64,000 nt of DNA, taken from positions 186,001-250,000 of the forward strand of contig NZ_PPXC01000004.1 of the NCBI RefSeq assembly GCF_002909445.1, given 5' to 3'. Below are positions 16,790 through 28,700 of this stretch, in pieces. The notes below the pieces were generated by a model. That model was not told the DNA's origin. It made no database searches and saw only the letters and a program-made list of their open reading frames with translations. Both the position numbers and the translations under genes were made by a program. The DNA comes from Arthrobacter glacialis (GTDB lineage: Bacteria; Actinomycetota; Actinomycetes; Actinomycetales; Micrococcaceae). How positions within the stretch are numbered: the stretch's first letter is position 1; each line of letters begins with the position of its first letter.

Positions 16790-18910
16790 TTAGCGCTGGG
16801 CAATTGTGGGGATGAGTGAGACCAACAGGTCGATGAGCTTGATGCCGATGAACGGGGCGATGACGCCGCCCAGGCCAAAGATGAGCAGGTTCCGCGACAG
16901 GGCCTTGGCTGCCGAGACAGCCCGGTACTTCACCCCGCGCAGCGCCAACGGCACCAGCGCCACAATCACCAGGGCATTGAAGATGACAGCCGAGAGGATG
17001 GCGCTCTCGGGTGAGGCCAGCCCCATGATGTTCAGCAGCCCCAGCCCCGGGAACGTCGCCGCAAACAGGGCCGGCACAATGGCAAAGTACTTAGCAACGT
17101 CGTTCGCCACCGAAAAAGTGGTCAGCGATCCGCGCGTGATCAGCAACTGCTTGCCTATGCCCACAATGTCAATGAGCTTGGTGGGGTCCGAATCCAAATC
17201 CACCATGTTGGCCGCTTCCTTGGCCGCACTGGTGCCCGAATTCATGGCCACACCCACATCAGCCGCAGCCAGCGCCGGGGCATCATTGGTGCCATCGCCG
17301 GTCATGGCCACCAACCGTCCAGCCTCCTGCTCAGCCTTGATGACAGCCAGCTTGTCCTCCGGGGTGGCCTCGGCAACAAAGTCATCCACCCCGGCCTCAG
17401 CGGCAATGGCAGCGGCGGTGACCTTGTTGTCCCCGGTGATCATGATGGTCTTGATGCCCATGGCCCGCAATTCGGCGAAGCGTTCCTTCATCCCGGGCTT
17501 GACCACATCCGCCAGGTGAACCACACCCAAAACGTGCGCGCGCTCGCCGTCGTACGTGGCCACCAGCAGCGGGGTGCCACCTGTCCCGGAGATCGTCTGC
17601 ACGGCGTTTTCGAGTTCCTGGGGCAGGAATCCGCCGCGTTCCTTTGCATAATGTTCGACGGCGGACGCCGCCCCCTTGCGCACCTCAAGGATGCTGTGGC
17701 CCGGGTTGGCGGGATGCCCCACCGGCAGGTTCAGTCCGCTCATTCGCGTGACGGCGCTGAACTCAATCACGTCAACATCCGGGGTGAGCGTTGCCGTTGC
17801 GTCCTGCGCAGCCTGCTTCTCTGGACCCTCGGCCAGATCCACAATGGAGCGGCCCTCGGGTGTCTCGTCTGCCAGCGAGGACAAGCGTGCCGTCTCGATG
17901 AGCAGTTGCTGGTTCACGCCGTCGGCCGCTATGAAGGCAACGGCGCGGCGATTGCCGTAGGTGATGGTGCCTGTCTTATCGAGCAGGAGGGTGGTGATGT
18001 CGCCGGCTGTTTCCACGGCCCGGCCTGAGGTGGCCAGGACGTTGCGTTGGATCAGCCTGTCCATGCCGGCGATGCCGATGGCCGGCACCAGCGCGCCGAT
18101 GGTGGTGGGGATCAGGCAGACCAGCAACGCCACCAGAACCACCGGGGTGGGAAGTGCGCTGGCGAAGTTCGCCATGGGGGCCAGCGTCATGACGGCGACC
18201 ACGAACACAATGGTCAGCGAGGCGAGCAGCACGTTCAACGCGATTTCGTTGGGCGTCTTTTGCCGGGTGGCGCCTTCCACCAGGGAGATCATCCTGTCCA
18301 GGAACGTCTTGCCGCTGGCCGCCGTGATGCGAATGACGATCCGGTCCGAGAGCACCATGGTGCCGCCCGTGACGGAGCTTCTATCCCCGCCCGATTCACG
18401 GATGACGGGGGCCGATTCGCCGGTGATGGCCGATTCGTCCACGCTGGCCAAGCCCTCAATGACGTCGCCGTCGCTGGGGATCAGGTCCCCCGCTTCACAG
18501 ATCACGATGTCACCCACCTCGAGGTCGGTGCCGGGCACCAACTCCTCTTCATACTCGGCGTTACCCTCCCGACCCGCGCCGGACGCACCGGCGGGCACCA
18601 AGGCCCGGGTCCGGCGTCGTGCCATGACTGAGGTGCGGGCGGCACGCAGACTGTCAGCCTGCGCCTTGCCACGGCCCTCGGCAATGGCCTCGGACAAGTT
18701 GCCAAACAGTACAGTCAACCAAAGCCACACCGTGACAATGATGGAAAATACTGCCGAATCGGAGCCAATGGCCAGCTGCTGGACGCTAACTGCGGTGCAG
18801 ACAATGGAGCCGATCAGCACGGTGAACATGACGGGCGAGTGAATCATTTGGCGGGGATCGAGCTTGCGGAAGGCCAGGGGCAGCGCCGCAAGGGTGTTAT
18901 TCAGGTTCAT
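16790..18910 (-). CDS. kdpB: Potassium-transporting P-type ATPase subunit KdpB
   Basis: 706 residues. P-type ATPase signatures: Asp311 in DKTGTITYG is the phosphorylated residue; TGES (actuator loop, ITGESAPV), [11 protein letters not shown] and a KGA-type nucleotide-binding segment ([10 protein letters not shown]) are present. About seven membrane helices fit the KdpB fold. It hydrolyses ATP to drive K+ import through KdpA. Its start overlaps the kdpA stop by four bases (ATGA). Confidence 0.97.
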   Translation of the reverse strand: MNLNNTLAALPLAFRKLDPRQMIHSPVMFTVLIGSIVCTAVSVQQLAIGSDSAVFSIIVTVWLWLTVLFGNLSEAIAEGRGKAQADSLRAARTSVMARRRTRALVPAGASGAGREGNAEYEEELVPGTDLEVGDIVICEAGDLIPSDGDVIEGLASVDESAITGESAPVIRESGGDRSSVTGGTMVLSDRIVIRITAASGKTFLDRMISLVEGATRQKTPNEIALNVLLASLTIVFVVAVMTLAPMANFASALPTPVVLVALLVCLIPTTIGALVPAIGIAGMDRLIQRNVLATSGRAVETAGDITTLLLDKTGTITYGNRRAVAFIAADGVNQQLLIETARLSSLADETPEGRSIVDLAEGPEKQAAQDATATLTPDVDVIEFSAVTRMSGLNLPVGHPANPGHSILEVRKGAASAVEHYAKERGGFLPQELENAVQTISGTGGTPLLVATYDGERAHVLGVVHLADVVKPGMKERFAELRAMGIKTIMITGDNKVTAAAIAAEAGVDDFVAEATPEDKLAVIKAEQEAGRLVAMTGDGTNDAPALAAADVGVAMNSGTSAAKEAANMVDLDSDPTKLIDIVGIGKQLLITRGSLTTFSVANDVAKYFAIVPALFAATFPGLGLLNIMGLASPESAILSAVIFNALVIVALVPLALRGVKYRAVSAAKALSRNLLIFGLGGVIAPFIGIKLIDLLVSLIPTIAQR

Positions 18911-20562
18911 TTCAGCAGTCCTTCAGCGGCCGGGCCCAGGGCGAGCGCGGGGAAGTAGGTAAGTGCGGTCAGGATCAAGGAGATGCCGCCCAACAGCACG
19001 GCAAAGAGCGGTCCGTGCGTGGCGAGTGTTCCCGTGGTTGCAGGGATTTTGCGTTGCTTCGCCAAGGAGCCTGCGAGCGCCAAAACCAGCGCTATGGGCA
19101 GGAATCGGCCGATCAGCATGGCCAGCGCCAGCATGGTGGCAAGCCCGGGACCTGCGCTGGTGATGCCACCAAAGGCGGAGCCGTTGTTGTTCGCGGCCGA
19201 GGTGAAGGCGTACAGGATTTCACTAAATCCGTGCGGGCCTTCGGCAGGGGCAGCTGCGGCCAGTGACGGGATGGCAACGGTGATGGCCGTGCCCAGCAAT
19301 ACCAGTGTGGGGGTGACCAGGATGTACAGGGCCACCAACTTCATCTGGGGCGCGCCAATCTTCTTGCCCAGGAACTCCGGGGTGCGCCCCACCATGAGGC
19401 CGCCAATGAACACCGCCACCACGGCCAGGATCAGCATTCCGTAGAGGCCTGAGCCCACGCCGCCGGGAGCAATCTCACCCAGCATCATGTTCAGCATGGC
19501 CAAGCCGCCGGCCAGGGGCGGCAGGGAATCGTGGGCAACGTTGACGGCGCCGGTTGAGGTGAGCGTGGTGGCTGTTGCGAACAAGGCGCTGGGTGCAACG
19601 CCCAGGCGCTGCTCAAATCCTTCACCCACGCTGGTGCCGTTGCCGTTGAAGGCGGCAATGGCCCACGCCATCAAGGTGGTGGAGGCCAGCCAGAACGCCA
19701 CCATCACTGTCAGTACTGTGTAGCCCTGGCGTTTGTCGCCCACCATGCGTCCGTACATGGCCGGCAAGGAGAACGGGATCACCAGGATCAGGAACACCTG
19801 GAACAAGCTGCTGAATGCCGTGGGGTTTTCAAAGGGGTGGGCCGAGTTGGCGTTGAAGTAGCCGCCTCCATTGGTTCCCAGGAGCTTGATGGCTTCCTGC
19901 GAGGCCACCGGACCACCCGGAACCGTCTGCTGGGCGCCCGTGACGAGGGTGTGGATGCTGGTGCCGCCCCAGTTCTGGATGACGCCGGTGATCATCAGGA
20001 CCACCGCGCCAATCACTGCCAGCGGTAGCAAGACGCGCAGGGTGCCGCGTGTCAGGTCGACCCAAAAGTTGCCGAGGTTGCTCGTTTGGGCCCTGGTGAA
20101 GCCGCGAATCAGGGCCACCACAACGGCCAGCCCCACAGCGGCACTGAGGAAGTTCTGCACAGCAAGGAGCATCATCTGTATCCCGAAGCCAAGAGTGGTT
20201 TCCGGGACATATGTCTGCCAGTTGGTGTTGGTGACAAAGGAGACTGCCGTGTTCATGGCAACCCACGGGTCAACGGCGCCCAGGCCCTGATTGAAGGGCA
20301 GGATTCCCTGCAGCAGCTGGCCAAGGAACAGCACCACGATGGAAACAATGCTGAATGCCAGCAGCGAGCGCAGATACACCTTCCAGTGCTGGTCAGCCTG
20401 CGGGTCGACGCCGGAGAGTTTGTAGAGTCCGCTTTCCACCGCCAAATGCTTGTGACTGGTGAACGTGTTCGCCAAGTACTTGCCTAGGGGCTGGTGCAGG
20501 GCAGCCAGCACCACTATCAAGACGGCCAGCTGGGTGGCCAGCGAGAAAATACTAAGGTCCAT
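18907..20562 (-). CDS. kdpA: Potassium-transporting ATPase subunit KdpA
   Basis: 551 residues, about 10 membrane helices. The selectivity-filter-like repeats are visible, including [32 protein letters not shown] and [13 protein letters not shown]. These form the K+-selective pore derived from the KtrB/TrkH superfamily. The gene follows kdpF with a nine-base gap. Confidence 0.97.
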   Translation of the reverse strand: MDLSIFSLATQLAVLIVVLAALHQPLGKYLANTFTSHKHLAVESGLYKLSGVDPQADQHWKVYLRSLLAFSIVSIVVLFLGQLLQGILPFNQGLGAVDPWVAMNTAVSFVTNTNWQTYVPETTLGFGIQMMLLAVQNFLSAAVGLAVVVALIRGFTRAQTSNLGNFWVDLTRGTLRVLLPLAVIGAVVLMITGVIQNWGGTSIHTLVTGAQQTVPGGPVASQEAIKLLGTNGGGYFNANSAHPFENPTAFSSLFQVFLILVIPFSLPAMYGRMVGDKRQGYTVLTVMVAFWLASTTLMAWAIAAFNGNGTSVGEGFEQRLGVAPSALFATATTLTSTGAVNVAHDSLPPLAGGLAMLNMMLGEIAPGGVGSGLYGMLILAVVAVFIGGLMVGRTPEFLGKKIGAPQMKLVALYILVTPTLVLLGTAITVAIPSLAAAAPAEGPHGFSEILYAFTSAANNNGSAFGGITSAGPGLATMLALAMLIGRFLPIALVLALAGSLAKQRKIPATTGTLATHGPLFAVLLGGISLILTALTYFPALALGPAAEGLLK

Positions 20563-20571
20563 GGTGTCCGC

Positions 20572-20664
20572 TCACCACTTCTCGGGGCGGATGAGGGCAG
20601 CCAGCAGGTACACCAGCAAGGCCAGCCCCACCAGCCCCAAAATTAACCACGTCGCTAAATCCAC
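20572..20664 (-). CDS. kdpF: KdpF, small membrane subunit of the Kdp complex
   Basis: A 30-residue frame starting at a GTG (20662-20664) with AGGA five bases upstream. The peptide begins MDLATWLILGLVGLALL, is a single hydrophobic helix, and ends LIRPEKW, the standard KdpF C-terminus. It lies immediately upstream of kdpA. KdpF stabilises the KdpABC complex in the membrane. Confidence 0.93.
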   Translation of the reverse strand: MDLATWLILGLVGLALLVYLLAALIRPEKW

Positions 20665-20734
20665 AACAGTCCTACTTTCACAATGTGCGTTGATTTCTTT
20701 CTCAATCGCACACCCGTGGCGTGGGCTTGGAGCT

Positions 20735-20761
20735 TGTTTTTACGTGTTCTTTACGCTGTTT
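20735..20761 (-). promoter_or_regulatory. Candidate KdpE-binding region upstream of kdpF
   Basis: Two CGTAAA repeats on the minus strand (GCGTAAAGAAC then ACGTAAAAAC), spaced 10-11 bp, lie about 75 bp before kdpF. Phased AT-rich direct repeats suit an OmpR-family regulator. The assignment to KdpE is inferred from position only. Confidence 0.35.
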
Positions 20762-20806
20762 AGGGCAATCTTGACGGCTTCCTGACAGCGCGCAGGATTC
20801 ATGCGA

Positions 20807-21556
20807 TTACGCCGAGAAACCGCCGTCGGCCTTGATCAGCTGGCCATTGACCCAGCGCCCGCCCGCCGAGAGCAGGAAAGCCACGGTGGGCGCAACATCA
20901 GCGGGGGTTCCCAGCCGCCCGCCCGGTTGCAGCGCCGTCATGGCCGCGCGGGTGGCCTCGTCCATCCAGCCGGTGTCCACCGGGCCGGGGTTGAGCACAT
21001 TGGCGCTGATGCCCTGTCCGCCCAGCTCCCTGGCCGCCGCAATGACAATCCTGTCCAGGGCGCCCTTGGATGCGCCGTACGGCAGGTTGAACGCCGTGTG
21101 GTCGCTTGTCAGCGCAACGATGGCGCCGCCGTCGGGCGTGGCCTGCCGGGCAAAGGCCGCAATCAGCTGCCAGCTGGCGCGGGTGTTGACGGCAAAGTGC
21201 CGCTCAAAACTCTCCAGCGAGGTGTCCAGGATCCCCGAGTCCACCGACTCGCAGTGCGAGAGCACCATGCCCGCCAGGGGGCCGGCCTGCTGCGCAATTT
21301 GGGCCATGAGGCGTTCGACGGCGGAGGGGTCGCCAAGGTCGGCCGGCAGCGCCCACACCGTGGCGCCCGCGGCTTCAAACTCCGCGGTGAGGGTGTCGAT
21401 GTCCTCCGGCTGGATCCCCCAGGGCATGCGCTCGTCATACTCCTGCCAGTAGTTCAGGACCAGGTCCCAGCCATCCGCAGCGAGTGCGCGGGCAATCCCG
21501 GCGCCGATTCCCACTGTGCGGCCCACACCTGTAATCAAGGCAATTTTCTTGTGCAT
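20807..21556 (-). CDS. Short-chain dehydrogenase/reductase
   Basis: 249 residues from the ATG at 21556 (MHKKIALITGVG). The frame extends to 21670, but that part crosses a tandem hairpin and lacks protein-like features. The cofactor loop is TGVGRTVGIGAGIA, with NAG replaced by VLSHCESVDSG. YGASKGALDRI gives the Tyr/Lys pair, and LNPGPVDTGWM is the usual post-catalytic segment. The C-terminus GGRWVNGQLIKADGGFSA is standard. It is a cytosolic NAD(P)H-dependent oxidoreductase; the substrate is unknown (3-oxoacyl-ACP reductase-like). Confidence 0.9.
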   Translation of the reverse strand: MHKKIALITGVGRTVGIGAGIARALAADGWDLVLNYWQEYDERMPWGIQPEDIDTLTAEFEAAGATVWALPADLGDPSAVERLMAQIAQQAGPLAGMVLSHCESVDSGILDTSLESFERHFAVNTRASWQLIAAFARQATPDGGAIVALTSDHTAFNLPYGASKGALDRIVIAAARELGGQGISANVLNPGPVDTGWMDEATRAAMTALQPGGRLGTPADVAPTVAFLLSAGGRWVNGQLIKADGGFSA

Positions 21557-21600
21557 GGCCCCCAGCCTATGTGCGGGAGCCTCCGCCGCAGGGCAGCGTG

Positions 21601-21681
21601 AACTTATGCGCCGAGCTGGCGGCGGGTTCTGCGCATAAATACTTATGCGCAAGACTCGCTGCGAGTTCACCGCATAAGTTT
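21601..21681. repeat. Tandem hairpin repeat in a divergent promoter region
   Basis: Two adjacent hairpins of about 40 bp share the stem ACTTATGCGC / GCGCATAA. The first spans about 21602-21639 and the second 21641-21680. The outermost arms AACTTATGCG (21601-21610) and CGCATAAGTT (21671-21680) are also perfectly complementary, so the whole 80 bp can fold as one cruciform or as two hairpins. Confidence 0.85.
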
Positions 21682-21726
21682 ACGATGTAGCTTGGAGGAG
21701 TCCCCATTGCTTAGCGAAAGGCCGTC

Positions 21727-23163
21727 ATGACTCCCTCATTGCCCACACCGAAGCCCGGCGGAACATCTGAGGGCGGCTTTGTGCCGGGACGGGTTACGCG
21801 CAGGGCGGCCGCGCCGGCAGGAACGCCCGGCGCCATCCCCGCCAAGGCGGTCCCGGGCACCGGCGCCGGCAAGGCAGTCCCAGGCAAGGCGGGCAAAAAG
21901 CAGGCCAAGGCGGCAACGCCCGCCAAGGCCGCCGCGAACACGGCCTCGATCAGTGCCACCATTCGGGAGGCGGCCGCCGCCGCAAAACGGCGGGTCCTGG
22001 CCATCACCAACGCCCATGTGGTCCCCATTGATGGGGAACCGTTCACCGGGACTGTCCTGGTTGAAGGCGGCAAGATCCTGGGACTTGGCGCCTCCCTCCA
22101 GGTCCCCGAGGGCGCCGACATTGTGGATGCCAAGGGCCAGTGGCTGCTGCCCGGTTTTATCGACGCCCACGTGCACTTGGGCATGGACCCCGAAGGCGAG
22201 CTGGAGTCCGCCAGCGACGTCAATGAGATGACGGATCCCGTCATGGCGGGGGTCCGGGCCATTGACGCGGTGGACCCCTTTGACCCCGGCTTTGACGATG
22301 CCCTGGCCGGCGGCATCACGGCCGTCAACGTGAATCCCGGTTCCGGCAACCCGATCGGCGGGCTGGCGGTGGCGCTGCACACGCACGGGCGGTACATCGA
22401 GGAAATGGTGCTCCGCTCCCCCAGCGGGCTGAAGTCGGCCCTGGGCGAGAACCCCAAGACCGTGTACGGCGAGAAGAAGAAGACGCCCTCCACCCGGCTC
22501 GGCACGGCCCTGGTGATCCGGCAGGCATTCATGGCCGCGCAAAACTGGCTGGCGCAACCCGAACCGCGCCCCCGCGACGCCCACATGGAGGCCCTGGCCA
22601 TGGTGCTCCGCAAGGAGATCCCCTGGCGCCAGCACTGCCACCGCGCCGACGACATCGCCACGGCCATCCGACTGGCCGACGAGTTCGGCTATGACCTGGT
22701 CATTGACCACGGCACGGAGGCCCATGTGCTGGGCGATGTCCTGGCCGCCCGCGGCACTCCTGTGCTGATTGGGCCGCTGTTCACCAGCAAGTCCAAGCCC
22801 GAATTGCGGGGCCGCTCCATTGCCAACCCGGGCAAGCTGGCCGCGGCCGGCGTCGAAATTTCCATCATCACCGACCACCCCGTGGTGCCCATCGGCTTCC
22901 TGGTCCACCAGGCCGCGTTCGCCGTGAAGGAAGGCCTGGACCGGGACACGGCCCTGCGCGCCATCACCATCAACCCGGCCAAGGCGCTGGGCCTGGACCA
23001 CCGGATGGGCTCGCTCAAGGCGGGCAAGGATGCCGACCTGGTGCTGTGGAGCGGCGACCCCCTGGACATCATGTCTCGGGCGATGGGCGTGTTCATCGGC
23101 GGCAAGCAGGTTTACACGTACGACGCCGTTGCCCACGCAGGTGCCAGCGCCTCCCGCGTGTAG
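21727..23163 (+). CDS. Amidohydrolase (imidazolonepropionase-like) with Ala/Lys/Pro-rich N-terminal extension
   Basis: 478 residues. Residues 1-85 are rich in Ala, Pro, Lys and Gly (AKAVPGTGAGKAVPGKAGKK) and resemble a disordered basic tail. The enzyme domain starts near AITNAHVVPIDGEPF. Metal ligands are visible: HVHLG with His148 and His150, a second-shell HCHRADD, DHGTEAH and ITDHPVVP. The fold ends with AKALGLDHRMGSLKAGKDADLVLWSGDPLD, typical of COG1228 amidohydrolases. It probably hydrolyses a cyclic amide or peptide-like substrate in the cytosol. The N-terminal tail is not a signal peptide because it has no hydrophobic core. The nearest genes do not suggest a pathway. Confidence 0.88.
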   Translation: MTPSLPTPKPGGTSEGGFVPGRVTRRAAAPAGTPGAIPAKAVPGTGAGKAVPGKAGKKQAKAATPAKAAANTASISATIREAAAAAKRRVLAITNAHVVPIDGEPFTGTVLVEGGKILGLGASLQVPEGADIVDAKGQWLLPGFIDAHVHLGMDPEGELESASDVNEMTDPVMAGVRAIDAVDPFDPGFDDALAGGITAVNVNPGSGNPIGGLAVALHTHGRYIEEMVLRSPSGLKSALGENPKTVYGEKKKTPSTRLGTALVIRQAFMAAQNWLAQPEPRPRDAHMEALAMVLRKEIPWRQHCHRADDIATAIRLADEFGYDLVIDHGTEAHVLGDVLAARGTPVLIGPLFTSKSKPELRGRSIANPGKLAAAGVEISIITDHPVVPIGFLVHQAAFAVKEGLDRDTALRAITINPAKALGLDHRMGSLKAGKDADLVLWSGDPLDIMSRAMGVFIGGKQVYTYDAVAHAGASASRV

Positions 23164-23180
23164 GGGCAACGTGTAGGGGC

Positions 23181-23262
23181 AAGACAAACTGACCCGCAGA
23201 AGTGGTCGAAAAAACACGATTTCGCGCTGTTTTTCGACCACTTCTGCGGGTCAGTTTGTCTT
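23181..23262. repeat. Long intergenic palindrome, family 1 copy B
   Basis: Perfect 33-bp arms (23181-23213 and 23230-23262) with a 16-base centre. The outer part ACTGACCCGCAGAA matches copies A and C; the inner GTGGT is specific to this copy. It lies between convergent genes, 17 bp after the amidohydrolase stop and 13 bp after the rpf-like stop, so it may terminate both. Confidence 0.95.
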
Positions 23263-23275
23263 GGTGCGGCCTCGG

Positions 23276-24245
<970 letters not shown>

Positions 24246-25493
24246 ATGCGTGCAGTTGCACGGGGTAAGGTGCGCTATGGTTCACGCGTGAGGAAATCCC
24301 CCAAGGCGGTCTCCAGTGCGGCGGCCGCCCAGCTCAGCTCCATCAATGGCTCCACCATCAGCGACACCTCCCACATGCGTGCCATCAACGCCCGGGCAAT
24401 CTTTCAAGTCCTGCGCCGTGACGCGTGGGAACCGACCCTGACAGACCTCAAGGAAGCCACGGGGCTCTCACGCCCCACCCTGGAAGCAGGTTTGGCCGAG
24501 CTGGCTGCCAAGGGCTGGGTTGCAGAGCTGAGTCCTGCGGAGAAACCGCTGCATTCGGGGCGGCCGGCCAGGCGGTATCGTTTCCTTGCCGAGTCTGGTT
24601 GCGTGGCGGGAATCGATGTTGGCCCCAACAAAGTTGACCTGCATGTGGCCGATCTTCGCGGGGACCTGCTGGCAACCAGCAGGGTCTATCCCGCAGCCAA
24701 TGCGCCACTGACCCCGACCATGGTGCACGCCATGCTCGCAGAGCTGCTGGACCGGCCGGCACTGGCAGGGCGAACCCTGCACATGGTAACGGTGGGCGTG
24801 CCTGGCGTGGTCAACAACGCCGGAGAACTAACCCATTCCTTTGTCATGCCCCATTGGGCCAATGCCGCGGTCCGCGAGGAACTGGCTGCCCTGATGGGTG
24901 CCGCCGTGCGCCTGGAAAATGACGCCAATCTGGCGACACAAACAGAATTCAGCATTGGCTCGGGCCAGCACAGCGACAGCATGATTTACCTGATGCTGGG
25001 CACCCGCATCAGCTCCGGGTCCATCATCAATGGGCGGCTGCACCGTGGCGCCCACGGCGCAGCCGGGGAAGTTGGCTCCCTGCCCACCCGCCTGTGGCCG
25101 GACGTCCGTCTGGAATTGTTGAGCGAGCTGCGCCAACGCCCTGCCACTGGCAGCGCCGAAACCGAGCGCAGCGACTCAGACCTGATGCAGGAAGTTTTTA
25201 CCTCGGCCTCAGCCGGTGATCCCGTGGCAACGGCGCGCGTCCGGAAATTTGTGGCGGGCATTGCCGACGCCCTGGTGGTCCTGCTCTTGGCCCTGGACCC
25301 GGAGTTGGTGGTGGTGGGCGGCGGCACTGCCCGTGCCGGGGAGGCGCTTCTTGAGCCCCTTCAACAGGCCCTCAATGTGCGCACCCTGGTGCCCGTTCCG
25401 GTGGAACTTGCCACCCATGCCGACGGCGCGGTGGTAGAAGGGGCGCTGCTGACAGCCCTGGCAGATCTCAGGGCTGACGTCTTCGGCGGGTAG
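24246..25493 (+). CDS. ROK-family transcriptional regulator
   Basis: About 415 residues from the ATG at 24246; GTG starts at 24270 and 24288 are alternatives and no ribosome-binding site decides. A winged helix-turn-helix lies at the N-terminus (AIFQVLRRDAWEPTLTDLKEATGLSRPTLEAGLAEL). The ROK sugar-kinase-like domain starts at GIDVGPNKVDLHVADLRG, with LENDANLAT and GAAGEVGSLP. The Cys-rich zinc motif of NagC/Mlc-type regulators is missing. ROK regulators respond to sugars or sugar phosphates. It lies upstream of the GH89 gene in the same direction, which makes it the best local candidate for controlling that gene. Confidence 0.88.
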   Translation: MRAVARGKVRYGSRVRKSPKAVSSAAAAQLSSINGSTISDTSHMRAINARAIFQVLRRDAWEPTLTDLKEATGLSRPTLEAGLAELAAKGWVAELSPAEKPLHSGRPARRYRFLAESGCVAGIDVGPNKVDLHVADLRGDLLATSRVYPAANAPLTPTMVHAMLAELLDRPALAGRTLHMVTVGVPGVVNNAGELTHSFVMPHWANAAVREELAALMGAAVRLENDANLATQTEFSIGSGQHSDSMIYLMLGTRISSGSIINGRLHRGAHGAAGEVGSLPTRLWPDVRLELLSELRQRPATGSAETERSDSDLMQEVFTSASAGDPVATARVRKFVAGIADALVVLLLALDPELVVVGGGTARAGEALLEPLQQALNVRTLVPVPVELATHADGAVVEGALLTALADLRADVFGG

Positions 25494-25639
25494 CGCCGCC
25501 GTGTTGGCGCCCGCGTGGTACCGGGCGTCCAGAACCACCCTCGAGAGCCTGATTGGCAGGTCCCAGTCGCCTAAGAGGTCCTACAACTGGCCGGATTTAA
25601 AGTGTGAGTAATATTACAATGCCTTTGCATTATTCACTT

Positions 25640-25653
25640 ATGCTATCCATAAC
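25640..25653 (+). promoter_or_regulatory. Candidate operator, shared 14-bp dyad (copy 2, GH89)
   Basis: The plus strand reads ATGCTATCCATAAC, differing from the M66 copy at one base and from the GH110 copy at two. It lies 76 bp before the GH89 start. A separate perfect palindrome GTAATATTAC (25608-25617) lies just upstream. Confidence 0.6.
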
Positions 25654-25728
25654 ATTGCTCCCTCCGTCTTGCCAAGCACCAGAAGCCGCACAGGTGCCAC
25701 GCATCCACTCCAGCAAAGGACCTTGCGT

Positions 25729-28700
25729 ATGAAAACCTCACGATTTAGTTGGCGCAACTTAGTTGGCTTCGGTGCCGCCACAGCCGTCGTGGCTGTATCG
25801 GCTTCACTTTTGGGCCCCATCTCCCCCGCGGGTGCGGTACCCACAGCGCCACTCGCAGCCCAGATCGGCGCCGGAGCCGAGCCTGCAGCCACTGTCTTGG
25901 ACAAATTGGTTGGAGCTGACGCCGGGAAATTCGATCTGAAGATCATCGCCAAAAATGCCGGCCAGGACACCTACAAGGTCACAGCCGCTGGCGGCCGGGT
26001 GACCATTGAAGGCTCCACCCCCGCCACCATCCTTGCCGGCTTCAACGCCTATGTGGGCCAGGTCCTGCACCAGTCAACATCCTGGAACAGCAACTCCCTG
26101 AAACTGCCGGCAACGCTGCCGGGCACAGCGCTGATTCAGAACACGGCCAATGTCCAGCACCGCTTTGTCAACAACGACGTCGAGGACGGCTACACGGGCG
26201 CCTACCGTTCCCTGCAGCAGTGGAAGGACATGATTGACACCTTCGCCCTGCACGGCCTCAACGAGGTCTTCATGCCCGTAGGTGCTGAGGCGGTCTACCT
26301 GGATGTCCTGAAGCAGTTTGGCTACAGCGAGGCGGAAGTCCTCGCCTGGATCCCCCAATCGGCCCATCAGCCGTGGTGGTTGCTGCAGAACATGTCAGCA
26401 GATCCCCACCCGATCACGCTGAACACGGTCAACCAGCGCGCGGCCCTGGGCAAGGACATTGCCAATTACATCCGTTCACTGGGCATGGTGCCCGTTCTGC
26501 CGGGCTACTTCGGCACGGTTCCGGCCGGATTCAAGGCCAAGAACCCGACAGCCTCGGTGGTCCCGCAGGGCAATTGGGTGGGCGGCTACCAGCGCCCCGA
26601 CTGGCTGGATCCCAACAACGTGGTGTTCCCACAGATCGCCAAGGCCTTCTACGACGCCTCCACTGCGCGCCTGGGCGCATCCTCCATGTACAAGATGGAC
26701 CTGCTCCATGAGGGTGGCATCGCCGGAACCGTCAACGTTTCCACGGCAACAGTAGCCGTGGAAAAGGCCCTGCAAACAGCCCACATGGACGCCATTTGGG
26801 TGCTCTTGGGCTGGCAGAACAACCCGCCACAGGCCGTTGCCGCGGCGGCGAACCCGGCCACCACCTTCATCGTGGACGGCATCTCGGACCGGTACAACAA
26901 CCAAAACCGCGACGCCACCTGGAAGGGCATCCCCTACGCTTTCGGCACCATCTGGAACTTTGGCGGGCACACCACCATGGGCTCGCAGCTGTCTGTCCAG
27001 AACACGCGCTACTTTGAATGGCTGAACAAGCCCGGCAGCGCCATGAAGGGGCTGGCCATCATGCCCGAGGGCGGCGACAACAATCCGGCAGCCTTCGACT
27101 TCTTTGCCGGCCTGGCCTGGCGCAGCGCCCCCACGGACCTCACCGCATGGTTCAGCGACTTCGCCCAGCGGCGCTACGGTGTGGCAGACGCCAACGCGGC
27201 AGCGGCTTGGGATGTGCTGCGACAGACCGCATACGACCTGCCCGCCAATGACGGCTGGAGTGAAGCTGCCGATGGCCTGTTTGGTGCCGCACCGTCCCTG
27301 ACTGTCAACAAAGCGGCGGCCTGGTCACCCGGCTCGCAGCGCTACAACATGGACACGTTTGCCACGGCACTGCCCAAGCTCCTGGCCGCCAGCCCGGCCG
27401 TCAAGGCCACCGACACCTACAAATACGACCTCATGGATGTTTCCCGCCAGGTGCTCTCCAACCTCTCCCGGACCATGCTGCCCAAGATCAAGAAGGCGTA
27501 CGACGCCGGTGAGGTTGCCGAATTCGAAGAGCTCACCACCTTGTGGCTGGAGTCCATGGACCTCATGGACAAGATTGCCGGCACCAACTCCCAGCAGTTG
27601 CTGGGCAGCTGGATCAAACAGGCACGCGATTTCACCACAATTGCCGCGGACAAGGCAGGCATGGAAGCCGACCAGCGCTCCCTTGTCAGCCTCTGGTCCC
27701 CCGGCATGTCCAACCTCAACGACTATGCCAACCGTGAATGGAACGGCCTGGTGGGCGGTTACTACAAGGCCCGCTGGAGCGCCTACTTCACGTCCTTGGA
27801 GCAGAAGATGACGGGCAGCGGGCCCGGCACCGCCCCGAACTTCGCGGCCCTGGGTGCTGCGTTTATCAACGGCACGGGCCCCTACGAGCCCGCCGGAGGC
27901 TACCCAACCACCGCAACAGGTGACATGGTCGCCTTAGCGACTGACGCCGTCGTGCGCTACAACGAGGTCATCAACTTCATCCCGGCCTTGCCTGTGCTGC
28001 CCGCTCCGCCGGGCAATGGCAAGACCCAGCTGTCCGAGCTGCCGTTCGTGTCCAACGAGTCGGACGCGTCGCTGGGGCCGATTGGGCGCAACACAGCCAT
28101 TGGCGACAACACCACCAAGGTGCGCAACAAGATCACCCTGGCCGGCATCGTATACGAGAAGGGCCTGGGCGTGAACTCGCCCTCCACGATCGTGTTCAAC
28201 CTGGGCGGGAAGTGCACGAACTTCTCCGCAACAGCCGGCATCGACAGCACCATGGACGCCTCCGGCAAGACACCCAACGTGATTTTCAATGTGCTCGGCG
28301 ACGGCACCAGCATCTACACCTCGGGCGCCTTCACAGGCACCACCGGAGCCGCACCGCAGGCGCCGGTGAAGATCTCCGTGGATGTCACAGGCGTGCAGCT
28401 GCTGACGTTGAACGTAGACCCGAACGGTGTGAACTGGTTTGACCGCGCCAACTGGGCCGACGCGCAGGTGACATGCGGCGGGGACCAGCCCGCCCCGGCA
28501 GCCCCGGGGAACGGTACGACCCAGTTGTCGCACCTGCCGATCCTGGCTGCTGACTTTGATCCCGCGTTTGGTTTGGTTGCCCGCGACACCGAGATTGGCG
28601 ACGCCGCAACCCGCGTGCGCCGTCCGTTGATGCTGAACAATGTCACGTACGCAACCGGTTTGGGCGTCCAAGCCCCCACAACGCTGGAGTTCAACGTGGG

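Noticed and set aside
21736-23241. 501-codon minus-strand frame opposite the amidohydrolase
   Set aside because: The plus strand carries all metal-binding motifs; the minus frame is a high-GC shadow that also crosses palindrome B.
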